Assembly (NCBI GenBank): GCA_002732845.1
Contig: NVSZ01000017.1
Span: 1-9,495, forward strand
DNA: 9,495 bases
Direction of reading: 5' to 3'
Source: Rhodospirillaceae bacterium
GTDB lineage: Bacteria; Pseudomonadota; Alphaproteobacteria; Rhodospirillales; Magnetovibrionaceae
The translations under genes were made by a program, and so were the position numbers. The stretch's first letter is position 1, and every line of letters starts with the position of its first letter. Positions 1 through 6,560 of the stretch are shown piece after piece. The notes below the pieces were generated by a model. It made no database searches. It was given only the letters and a program-made list of their open reading frames with translations, and was not told the origin of the DNA.

Positions 1-54
1 TCAGCGCTTATCCCGAAGAAGACCTGCACGCTTAATCCCAAACCCGCCATTCTT

Positions 55-73
55 AAGGTCTTAGTAAGGCCTT
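55..73. repeat. 19-bp near-palindrome just before ftsK
   Basis: AAGGTCTTA, a central G, then TAAGGCCTT form two 9-base arms that pair at every position except one G/T wobble. The element ends three bases before the GTG start of ftsK and contains the only purine-rich stretch (AAGG, 66-69) that could serve as its ribosome binding site. It could be a protein-binding operator, or an RNA hairpin that hides the ribosome site. The rest of positions 1-76 shows no gene that can be supported. Confidence 0.4.
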
Positions 74-76
74 TGC

Positions 77-2458
77 GTGTACAAATGGGCTATGACATGG
101 CTGCCGCAAAAGCTTGGATCTGGCCGACTTCTGCCCGAAGGAAGCTCAGCCTTTTTTGCCCGCCGGGTGAGTGAACTCACCGGCGCGGGTCTGGTTGTGC
201 TTGGGTGCGGCTATGCGGCGGCGCTCGCCACCTATTCCCCTGCTGATGCGTCTTTAAATTCTGCCACCGATGGGCCGACCTTAAACCTGTTGGGGCAACC
301 CGGTGCGATGGTTTCAGACCTGATGGTGCAAAGCTTTGGTTTGGCCGCATTTTTGCCCGCCTTCGCCATCATCACCTGGGGTATTTTGTTGATCCGCAAA
401 CGCGGCATTCCTCAGCTTTGGTTACGGGTTGTGTTGATCTTGACCGCCCTAATGCTGATCAGCACGTCGATGGCTGTGATTGCGCCGTTCCTACGTTGGC
501 CGTTGGCCGTTGGATTGGGCGGTGTCGCGGGTGAAGTTTTGATGGGCCGCATTGGCCAAGCCCTGATCGACTATAATCTCACCAAAGCCTATATCAATAC
601 GGTGAGCATTGCCTGCCTTCTGGCGATCCCCGGAACCTTAACGTTTTTATTGGCGTTGGGTTTGCCCCAAGACGATTGGCAGGCCTTTGGCCGCTTTTTG
701 ATGCGCTTTAATAAAACCTTGGGTGAAAAAGTTATTCGAATCTTTGCCCGCAGCAAAAATCAAAACTTAGAGGACCAAGACAACACCCAAGACGCGCCCG
801 CCGTCCGCAAACGCCGTACCCCGCGTAAGGCACGCGCGAACCCCAAGCCCAAAACATCGGGCTTGGTGGAAACCCATTCCAAAACCTTAAAAACCGGACG
901 CAAAGCCAATGCGCAACGCCAAGGCAGTCTGGATTTAAGCAGCGACGATCAAGATTACGAATTACCCCCCTTGGATTTGTTAAACAATCCCGATCCCGAT
1001 CAACAACACACCTTGTCCAAACAAGCCTTGGAACAAAATGCAATTATGTTGTCGGGCGTGTTGGAAGACTTTGGTGTGCACGGCGAAATCGTCAAGGTGC
1101 GCCCGGGTCCCGTGGTCACGTTATATGAATTAGAACCCGCCCCCGGCACCAAAACATCACGCGTGATCGGTTTGTCGGACGATATTGCCCGATCGATGTC
1201 GGCGATCAGCGTGCGCATCGCCACCGTGCCCGGTCGTTCAGTCATCGGCATCGAAATGCCCAACCAATACCGCGAAACCGTTTATTTGCGTGAACTGCTG
1301 TCGTCTCAAGATTTCGAAAAGGCCAAGGGTTCTTTAAATCTAGCCTTGGGCAAAGACATTGGTGGCCTGCCAATGATTGTCGATTTAGCCCGCATGCCTC
1401 ACTTGTTGATTTCCGGAACGACGGGTTCGGGTAAGTCGGTCGGCGTGAATGCGATGATTTGTTCCTTGCTGTACCAATACACCCCCGCCCAATGTCGCTT
1501 TATCATGGTCGACCCAAAAATGCTGGAACTCAGCGTTTATGATGGCATTCCCCATTTACTCAGCCCGGTTGTCACCGATCCCAGCAAAGCGGTCGTGGCG
1601 TTAAAATGGGCGGTGCGCGAAATGGAAGATCGCTATCGTTTGATGAGCCAATTGGGCGTGCGCAACATTACCGGCTATAACCAACGGCTTTCTGACGCCC
1701 GTAAAAAAGAAGAAGTGCTGACCCGGCATGTGCAAACAGGCTTTGACGCCGACGGCAAGCCCGTATTCGAAGACCAGCCATTATCCATGGACCCATTGCC
1801 GTTGATTGTGGTGATTGTCGATGAAATGGCCGATTTGATGATGGTGGCGGGCAAAGACGTCGAAGCCTCGATCCAACGCTTGGCGCAAATGGCCCGCGCC
1901 GCGGGTATTCATTTGGTGATGGCAACGCAGCGGCCTTCGGTCGACGTGATTACAGGCACCATCAAAGCCAACTTCCCGACCCGCATCAGTTTCCAAGTCA
2001 CCTCAAAAATTGATTCCCGCACCATTTTGGGCGAACAAGGGGCCGAACAGTTGTTGGGCATGGGCGACATGTTGTATATGGCAGGTGGCGGGCGCATCAC
2101 CCGTGTGCATGCCCCGTTTGTATCGGATGAAGAAGTCGAAGACATCGTCAAACACTTAAAAACCCAAAGCCAGCCCGATTATGTAGACGCGGTCACCGTC
2201 GAAGCCGATACCGCCGGCCCCGCCGGATCATCAGTTGCAGGTGGCGGAACCAAAGACGATGCGCTATATGATGAAGCGGTGGCTTTGATCGCCCGCGAAG
2301 GTAAAGCCTCAACAAGCTTTATCCAGCGTCATTTACAAATTGGATACAACCGTGCAGCACGCATTATTGAACGTATGGAATCAGAAGGCGTGGTCAGTAA
2401 AGCCAACCGCGTTGGTCGTCGTGAAGTGTTGGTCGGTGATGTCAGTCAGGCTTCTTAA
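77..2458 (+). CDS. ftsK: DNA translocase FtsK
   Basis: Membrane-anchored hexameric ATPase that pumps DNA at the division septum and helps resolve and segregate the chromosome terminus. The 793-residue protein has hydrophobic segments at about 34-52, 84-106, 114-138 and 171-197, with a weaker one near 141-158. Next comes a short linker (about 225-300) rich in Lys, Arg, Gln and Asn, much shorter than that of E. coli FtsK. The motor follows: Walker A GTTGSGKS at 447-454, Walker B ending in Asp582-Glu583, and the MATQRPSVDVITGTIKAN stretch at 615-632 typical of the family. A winged-helix gamma domain at about 726-790 would read KOPS sites. The GTG start at 77 is preferred because AAGG lies 7 bases upstream; an ATG at 92 has no such site. 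The stop codon directly abuts the lolA start, which implies co-transcription. The family call is very secure. Confidence 0.97.
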   Translation: MYKWAMTWLPQKLGSGRLLPEGSSAFFARRVSELTGAGLVVLGCGYAAALATYSPADASLNSATDGPTLNLLGQPGAMVSDLMVQSFGLAAFLPAFAIITWGILLIRKRGIPQLWLRVVLILTALMLISTSMAVIAPFLRWPLAVGLGGVAGEVLMGRIGQALIDYNLTKAYINTVSIACLLAIPGTLTFLLALGLPQDDWQAFGRFLMRFNKTLGEKVIRIFARSKNQNLEDQDNTQDAPAVRKRRTPRKARANPKPKTSGLVETHSKTLKTGRKANAQRQGSLDLSSDDQDYELPPLDLLNNPDPDQQHTLSKQALEQNAIMLSGVLEDFGVHGEIVKVRPGPVVTLYELEPAPGTKTSRVIGLSDDIARSMSAISVRIATVPGRSVIGIEMPNQYRETVYLRELLSSQDFEKAKGSLNLALGKDIGGLPMIVDLARMPHLLISGTTGSGKSVGVNAMICSLLYQYTPAQCRFIMVDPKMLELSVYDGIPHLLSPVVTDPSKAVVALKWAVREMEDRYRLMSQLGVRNITGYNQRLSDARKKEEVLTRHVQTGFDADGKPVFEDQPLSMDPLPLIVVIVDEMADLMMVAGKDVEASIQRLAQMARAAGIHLVMATQRPSVDVITGTIKANFPTRISFQVTSKIDSRTILGEQGAEQLLGMGDMLYMAGGGRITRVHAPFVSDEEVEDIVKHLKTQSQPDYVDAVTVEADTAGPAGSSVAGGGTKDDALYDEAVALIAREGKASTSFIQRHLQIGYNRAARIIERMESEGVVSKANRVGRREVLVGDVSQAS

Positions 2459-3172
2459 ATGAACGAACAGACCAAACAAAAAAATCAACCCGATACCGTC
2501 GGCATCCCCAATCGCCTCTTTCCGTTAAAACAGATCATCTTTGGATTGTTGGTGATTGCCCTGACGTTCATTGTCGCCGCCATTACCCTACCAAAATCTG
2601 CCGAAGCCAAAGACGCCATCGGCCTGACCGATAAACAGACCGCTCAAGTCCACAAATTAGAAAAATACCTAAACGCCATATCCTCTATGCGCGCACGTTT
2701 TTTGCAAATCACCAGTCTGGGTCAGTTTTCCCAAGGTGATTTCTTAATGCAACGGCCCGGACGTATGCGCATCGAATACGATGAGCCTAATCCCATATTG
2801 TTGGTCTCTGATGGTTTGTGGGTGATGTACAAAGACAAGCAACTTGATCAACGCAGTTATACCTTGCTGAGCGCGGTGCCGGCATCGATCTTTATTGGCG
2901 AAACCGTTGATTTTTTTGGCGATGACTTATTGATTTCAGACTTTGTTCATGAAACCAACGTGATCCGCATCACCTTGCAACGCAACGACGACCCGGCGGA
3001 GGGCAGCTTAACCCTGGTCTTTGCCAGCAAACCCTTGGCGTTAAAACAATGGACCGTATTAGACGCCCAGGGTATCAGCACCACGGTCTCTTTATTGGCC
3101 CCTGAATATGGCGTGACTTTAGATAAAGACTTGTTCAAGGTCGACAATCAGATCCGTAAAAAACAAGACTAA
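2459..3172 (+). CDS. lolA: outer-membrane lipoprotein carrier LolA
   Basis: Periplasmic chaperone that takes lipoproteins released by the LolCDE transporter and carries them across the periplasm to the outer membrane. The 237-residue protein has a hydrophobic export segment at about 26-44 and a likely signal peptidase site after Ala50 (SAEA/KD). The mature part shows the LolA pattern: an early helix with SMRARFLQ near 67-74, then GDFLMQRPGRMRIEY, PILLVSDG and a region of repeated short strands. The stretch before the hydrophobic core is unusually long (about 25 polar residues), but no in-frame start between it and the core is evident. The ATG touches the ftsK stop with no spacer and only a weak CAGG upstream, so translation is probably coupled to ftsK. 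The 3' end overlaps the convergent response regulator by 4 bp. Confidence 0.93.
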   Translation: MNEQTKQKNQPDTVGIPNRLFPLKQIIFGLLVIALTFIVAAITLPKSAEAKDAIGLTDKQTAQVHKLEKYLNAISSMRARFLQITSLGQFSQGDFLMQRPGRMRIEYDEPNPILLVSDGLWVMYKDKQLDQRSYTLLSAVPASIFIGETVDFFGDDLLISDFVHETNVIRITLQRNDDPAEGSLTLVFASKPLALKQWTVLDAQGISTTVSLLAPEYGVTLDKDLFKVDNQIRKKQD

Positions 3173-3870
3173 GACATTAAATTCAATCGATATCCGCCCG
3201 GTTCCGTGACCAAAATTTTGGCATGGGACGGATCGGTTTCCATTTTTTGGCGGAGTCGATAAACATGAGTTTCCAGAGTATGGGTCGTAACCCCCGCATT
3301 ATACCCCCAAACTTCCCCCAACAATTCATCCCGATTGGTCAGCCGATCACTGTGCAAATACAGGAACTTTAAGATCTGGGCTTCTTTATCGGTTAAGTGA
3401 ATGGGCCGCCCGCCACCCCCATTTTGAAGTCGTAACGTTTTGCTGCTGCCGTTAAAATAAAACGGACCGATGCTCAATTGGGCTTCTTCGGAATGTTCAA
3501 ATTGACGAATATGGGCACGAATACGGGCCATCAATACGCCCAATTTAAACGGTCGGCTCACACAGTCCGTCGCCCCAAAATCAAGGGCTTTTATGGTCGT
3601 CGCATCATCGCCATCCGCGACCAAAAGTATAATCGGTGCCACCACATCACCGGCACGTAATTGCTTGCAGATGTCAAATTGGTCGAGGCTCGACCCCACA
3701 ACATTGACAATAATCATGTCAAAATAGTGCGCCAGCGCGGTCTTAACACCGGCCAAGGCATCCTTTGTACGGTCACAGCTGAAATTTTCCGTGCGCGCCA
3801 AGTGTCCAGACAAGGCTTCACTGATCACTTCTGTGTCATCAATAATTAAAATCCGTTTGCCGTCATTCAT
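3169..3870 (-). CDS. OmpR/PhoB-type regulator with degenerate receiver
   Basis: DNA-binding transcriptional regulator with an N-terminal receiver domain (about 6-122) and a C-terminal winged-helix OmpR/PhoB domain (about 135-233, with LTDKEAQILKFLYLH, the recognition helix THTLETHVYRLRQKM and the EPGGYRL hairpin). Residues are numbered from the upstream ATG at 3876. The acidic pair Asp13-Asp14 is kept. The phosphoacceptor position holds Asn58 (IIVNVV instead of the usual LLDxx), the switch Thr/Ser is Val86 (LLVAD), and the conserved Lys before Pro-Phe is Arg108 (SRPF). It is therefore probably a pseudo-receiver that does not work by Asp phosphorylation. No histidine kinase gene lies nearby. 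ATG 3870 is chosen because GGA sits about 9 bases upstream; ATG 3876, two codons earlier, is the alternative. The target genes are unknown; divergent ribA and convergent lolA are only positional candidates. Confidence 0.9.
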   Translation of the reverse strand: MNDGKRILIIDDTEVISEALSGHLARTENFSCDRTKDALAGVKTALAHYFDMIIVNVVGSSLDQFDICKQLRAGDVVAPIILLVADGDDATTIKALDFGATDCVSRPFKLGVLMARIRAHIRQFEHSEEAQLSIGPFYFNGSSKTLRLQNGGGGRPIHLTDKEAQILKFLYLHSDRLTNRDELLGEVWGYNAGVTTHTLETHVYRLRQKMETDPSHAKILVTEPGGYRLNLMS

Positions 3871-3882
3871 AACCATTTATCC

Positions 3883-3888
3883 ATTATA
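3883..3888 (-). promoter_or_regulatory. possible -10 element of the response regulator
   Basis: The minus strand reads TATAAT, an exact -10 consensus, six bases before the upstream ATG (3876). No good -35 hexamer is visible at the matching distance. If it is used, transcription would begin almost on the start codon, giving a leaderless or nearly leaderless message. A 10-bp perfect palindrome, ATATCGATAT (3908-3917), lies just upstream in the likely control region. Confidence 0.35.
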
Positions 3889-3950
3889 AATTAGGTCGTT
3901 ATGTAGTATATCGATATTCACGAGCCAAACTGCAATTCGTTTTCTTTGCC

Positions 3951-3980
3951 TTGCGGGCAATACAGGCGTAACTATATACT
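3951..3980 (+). promoter_or_regulatory. possible sigma-70 promoter of ribA
   Basis: TTGCGG (3951-3956) and TATACT (3975-3980) are separated by 18 bases and lie about 37 bases before the ribA start. The -35 overlaps a short inverted repeat (TTGCC 3946-3950 and GGCAA 3956-3960). No FMN riboswitch is evident; the 36-base leader is too short for one. Confidence 0.3.
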
Positions 3981-4016
3981 TATTATTCACGATTAACCGA
4001 ATTTCTAAAGGCCACC

Positions 4017-5174
4017 ATGCCGCACCGTCAAGACACACCGCCAAGTCCTCAATCTAGCCAAACAAACGCAAACCCGTGTTCCAGCTTGTCTGTGCAACGG
4101 GCGGTTTTCGAATTGCGCAGCGGACGCATGGTTATCGTTGGTACAAAATCTGGGGATCAAGCTTTAATCTTGGCCGCAGAAAATGTCACCGAAGACAATC
4201 TCAAAGCTCTCCGCTGCCTGAGCGAAGGCCCCGTGCATGTTGCCCTGACGGGACGCCGGGCGAAGGCCCTAGAGCTTATTGATGAAGACCTAGGCCCGGC
4301 TTTTCGGGTGGTACTGAATTCACACTGCACCGCAAATACCATCCATCAATATGCCGACCCGCTTTTGGGTACGCCCGCCCCTTCCTCTCACGTCGAAGAG
4401 GTCCCCAGCAGAGGCTATGAGCAGGCGGCCATCGGACTCACAAAAATTGCCCATCTTTTGCCCACAGCCTTGGTTTCAAAACTGAATACATCCGGGGCAA
4501 ACGACGCCAAAACCCTTGCCAAAGAGCATAATTTATTAACCGTTCAGGCCGAAGATGTGTTCCAATCGGAACACTGTGTTTCGCAAACATTACAGCGGGT
4601 GTCGGAAGCCCCCGTGCCTTTACAAGATGCCGAAAACGCCCGGGTGATTGCCTACCGTCCACTGGATGGGGGGCTGGAGCATTTGGCCATTGTTATCGGT
4701 GATCCAACAAAAGCCGGTAAACCCGCGCTTATTCGCATTCACAGTCAGTGCTTTACCGGTGATCTTTTGGGGTCATTGCGCTGTGATTGTGGCGATCAAT
4801 TGCGCGGCGCCATTCAGGCCATCGCCAAAGACGGTGGCGGGGTGCTGTTGTACTTAGCCCAAGAAGGCCGTGGTATTGGCTTGGTCAACAAATTGCGCGC
4901 TTATGTTTTGCAAGATCAGGGCGCAGATACTATAGAAGCCAATGAAAAATTGGGCTTTGATGCCGACGAACGCATTTATTTGCCCGCCGCATTCATGTTG
5001 AATGATTTAGGTCTTAAACAGGTGCGCTTGCTGACCAACAATCCGACCAAGGTTCAGGCGTTAAGCGAGGCCAACATCGAAGTTGTTGATCGCGTCACCC
5101 ACGCTTTTCCCTCAAACCAACACAATGAGACTTATTTACAGACCAAGAAAATCAAAGCCGGGCACCTGCTTTAA
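4017..5174 (+). CDS. ribA: GTP cyclohydrolase II with degenerate RibB-like N-domain
   Basis: First committed enzyme of riboflavin synthesis: it opens GTP to a diaminopyrimidine, releasing formate and pyrophosphate. The catalytic domain is residues about 205-385. It has the zinc ligands Cys245, Cys256 and Cys258 (CFTGDLLGSLRCDCGDQL), the QEGRGIGL loop at 282-289, and Tyr296, Asp317 and Arg319, which line up with E. coli Tyr105, Asp126 and Arg128. Residues about 26-200 align by eye with 3,4-dihydroxybutanone-phosphate synthase (RibB): KSGDQALILAAEN stands where RibB has REGEADMIFAAET, and GYEQAAIGL where RibB has GHTEATIDL. The metal and catalytic positions are lost, so this half is probably not a working RibB. 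The ATG start has AAAGG five bases upstream. The gene stands alone, ending in a terminator, and is divergent from the response regulator. GTP cyclohydrolase II activity is well supported. Confidence 0.95.
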   Translation: MPHRQDTPPSPQSSQTNANPCSSLSVQRAVFELRSGRMVIVGTKSGDQALILAAENVTEDNLKALRCLSEGPVHVALTGRRAKALELIDEDLGPAFRVVLNSHCTANTIHQYADPLLGTPAPSSHVEEVPSRGYEQAAIGLTKIAHLLPTALVSKLNTSGANDAKTLAKEHNLLTVQAEDVFQSEHCVSQTLQRVSEAPVPLQDAENARVIAYRPLDGGLEHLAIVIGDPTKAGKPALIRIHSQCFTGDLLGSLRCDCGDQLRGAIQAIAKDGGGVLLYLAQEGRGIGLVNKLRAYVLQDQGADTIEANEKLGFDADERIYLPAAFMLNDLGLKQVRLLTNNPTKVQALSEANIEVVDRVTHAFPSNQHNETYLQTKKIKAGHLL

Positions 5175-5187
5175 CCCGGAAAATTTA

Positions 5188-5219
5188 GCCGCATGACCTC
5201 AAAGGTCACGGCAATTTTT
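5188..5219 (+). terminator. intrinsic terminator after ribA
   Basis: GCCG (5188-5191), a CA bulge and TGACC (5194-5198) pair across a TCAAA loop with GGTCA (5204-5208) and CGGC (5209-5212). AATTTTT follows. It lies 14 bases after the ribA stop and isolates ribA from the next transcription unit. Confidence 0.75.
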
Positions 5220-5273
5220 GCCAAATTCCCATAATACAAAATCTAATACATTGATTTAAAACACATTAATAAT

Positions 5274-5289
5274 TGGCACCACCTTTGCA
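5274..5289 (+). promoter_or_regulatory. sigma-54 (RpoN) -24/-12 promoter
   Basis: TGGCAC, five bases, then TTGCA matches the sigma-54 consensus. The invariant GG (5275-5276) and GC (5287-5288) are exactly 10 bases apart. Transcription would start near 5300, giving a leader of roughly 50 bases before the 5356 gene. Sigma-54 promoters need an ATP-driven enhancer-binding activator; the AT-rich stretch 5220-5272 holds only weak candidates for its site, such as AAATC (5239-5243) facing GATTT (5253-5257). The likely unit is the unknown protein plus the transpeptidase-like gene. Confidence 0.8.
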
Positions 5290-5302
5290 TTACTAAAGGT
5301 GG
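5279..5302. repeat. 8-bp inverted repeat across the -12 element
   Basis: CCACCTTT (5279-5286) and AAAGGTGG (5295-5302) are perfect inverted arms around an 8-base spacer. The left arm runs into the -12 element and the right arm covers the expected transcription start near 5300. Because the left arm would not be transcribed from that start, it is more likely a DNA operator than an RNA hairpin. Confidence 0.55.
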
Positions 5303-5355
5303 ACAATTTTTTAGATGTGCGTTTTGTGCAACTTTTTTAGGTATGAGTGATTAAT

Positions 5356-6039
5356 ATGAATATTTCTCAATATTCAGGCAATACTATTTTGGACGTACAA
5401 GATCGCAACCGCCAAGACCAGCGTTTACAACGCGGGACGTCTATCCAACCCATTTTGCCGGTGCAAAAACCCGGCGACAGTGATCTGGATGCGCAAGGTG
5501 TTGAGGGTGGCGATGGCGACTTTAGCTTTGACAGTTTGGTCAGTACAGTCGTTGATGCCGTTAATCCACTGCAGCATATTCCCGGCGTTTCAACCGCCTA
5601 TCAAAGTGTTACGGGCGATACCCAAAATGCCCTGTCCTCTATGGCGGGGGGCTTTTTGTTTGGCGGGCCGATGGGTCTTGCGGCGGGTGCTGCCGCTTCA
5701 TTTTTCGAATTTCTATCCGGACAAAGCATCGGCCAAACGGTTTCAGACTTTTTCTCCGGCGAACCCGAAGCCGTTGCACAAAGTGCTTCAGACGGGGTTG
5801 CGCAAATTGGCGATGGATCACCAATGTTGCAACGCAGCGAAGGTAATAGTCTGCAAAACTATCAAACGTATGCGGATGCTCAAGCCAGTACAAAACTGGG
5901 TTACGGGGCGGACGCCAATGCGGTGGCTTGGGCCGCCAACACGTGGACCGCACAGGCTTTGCAACAAGCAACGGGCGCTTATGAAACCGCACAACAGGCC
6001 AGATCCGGTTCAAGCGGGCAAACGGCTCGCTTTGGATAA
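5356..6039 (+). CDS. protein of unknown function, sigma-54 controlled
   Basis: No function is recognised. The 227-residue protein has three parts. Residues 1-54 are polar and probably disordered. A core at about 55-120 (FSFDSLVSTVVDAVNPLQHIPGVS and on to TGDTQNALSSMAGG) ends in a glycine- and alanine-rich hydrophobic stretch, GGFLFGGPMGLAAGAAASFF (98-117). The rest (about 120-227) is rich in Ala, Gln and Ser, with a Trp-containing helix near 189-215. There is no N-terminal signal peptide. From memory, similar VNPLQHIP/GGPxGL proteins occur in other alphaproteobacteria; this is unverified. The start is uncertain: ATG 5356 is chosen, but GTG 5347 has AGG (5339-5341) five bases upstream. A sigma-54 promoter precedes it, and the transpeptidase-like gene follows after 20 bases, probably in the same operon. 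Confidence 0.8.
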   Translation: MNISQYSGNTILDVQDRNRQDQRLQRGTSIQPILPVQKPGDSDLDAQGVEGGDGDFSFDSLVSTVVDAVNPLQHIPGVSTAYQSVTGDTQNALSSMAGGFLFGGPMGLAAGAAASFFEFLSGQSIGQTVSDFFSGEPEAVAQSASDGVAQIGDGSPMLQRSEGNSLQNYQTYADAQASTKLGYGADANAVAWAANTWTAQALQQATGAYETAQQARSGSSGQTARFG

Positions 6040-6059
6040 ATCCACATTGAGTGCTCACC

Positions 6060-6560
6060 ATGGATGTTTTTGTTGAAAAAATCGGGATTATCAGTTGTGG
6101 AAATCAGCGCTGGTCCTGTGCTTTAGGCCGCGCAGGTCTTGGTCAAAAAAATACCGAAGGCGATGGCCTCACCCCCCTAGGTCGTCATGCTTTTGGCCGG
6201 GTATTTTGGCGTTCGGATCGCCTTTCAGAACCCAAAACGAGCCTTCACTGCCAGCCTATCGTCGAAACGATGGGCTGGTGTGATGATCCCGATCAAGACG
6301 ATTACAACACCCTGATCACCCTGCCCCATGCGGGGAGCTTTGAAGAGCTTTGGCGACAAGATCATGTATATGACCTTATCGTAGAGCTTCTTTACAATAC
6401 AAACCCTATCGTTCTTGGTCACGGCAGTGCCATATTTATGCACGTCGCTCGCCCAGATTTTAACCCAACTGAAGGCTGTATTGCCCTGAAACAAAAAGAT
6501 TTATTAATGTTATTAACGATGCTTAATGAAAATTCTGTGCTCATCGTTGACCAAAAATAG
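6060..6560 (+). CDS. YkuD-family L,D-transpeptidase-like protein
   Basis: A member of the YkuD catalytic-fold family, whose characterised members form 3-3 or lipoprotein crosslinks in peptidoglycan through a Cys nucleophile. The 166-residue protein is the short, single-domain form. GRAGLG and KNTEGDGLTPLGRHAFGRV (about 23-48), the GWCDDP turn (72-77) and LWRQDHVYDLIV are typical of this subgroup. The active site reads HGSAIFMHVARPDFNPTEGC, with likely catalytic His128 and Cys140. No signal peptide or membrane segment is visible, so a periplasmic role is not explained by the sequence, and the substrate is inferred from family only. ATG 6060 has GAG eight bases upstream; GTG 6051 is an alternative. 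It follows the unknown protein by 20 bases and overlaps yggS tail to tail by 20 bp. Confidence 0.88.
   Translation: MDVFVEKIGIISCGNQRWSCALGRAGLGQKNTEGDGLTPLGRHAFGRVFWRSDRLSEPKTSLHCQPIVETMGWCDDPDQDDYNTLITLPHAGSFEELWRQDHVYDLIVELLYNTNPIVLGHGSAIFMHVARPDFNPTEGCIALKQKDLLMLLTMLNENSVLIVDQK

Noticed and set aside
3..35. Ten-codon tail (SAYPEEDLHA then stop) of a possible upstream gene
   Set aside because: Too short to identify, and other frames are also open over this stretch.
5188..5346. FMN riboswitch near ribA
   Set aside because: The region is downstream of ribA, not before it, and shows a simple terminator with no multi-stem conserved core.
5639..6061. 140-codon minus-strand frame
   Set aside because: Antisense shadow of the unknown protein, rich in Arg and Pro, without a promoter or ribosome site.
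5480..6076. 198-codon + strand frame overlapping the unknown protein
   Set aside because: It is a frame-shifted shadow: the 5356-6039 frame has a sensible composition and promoter/start context, while this one is rich in Lys, Arg, Cys and Pro with no domain.
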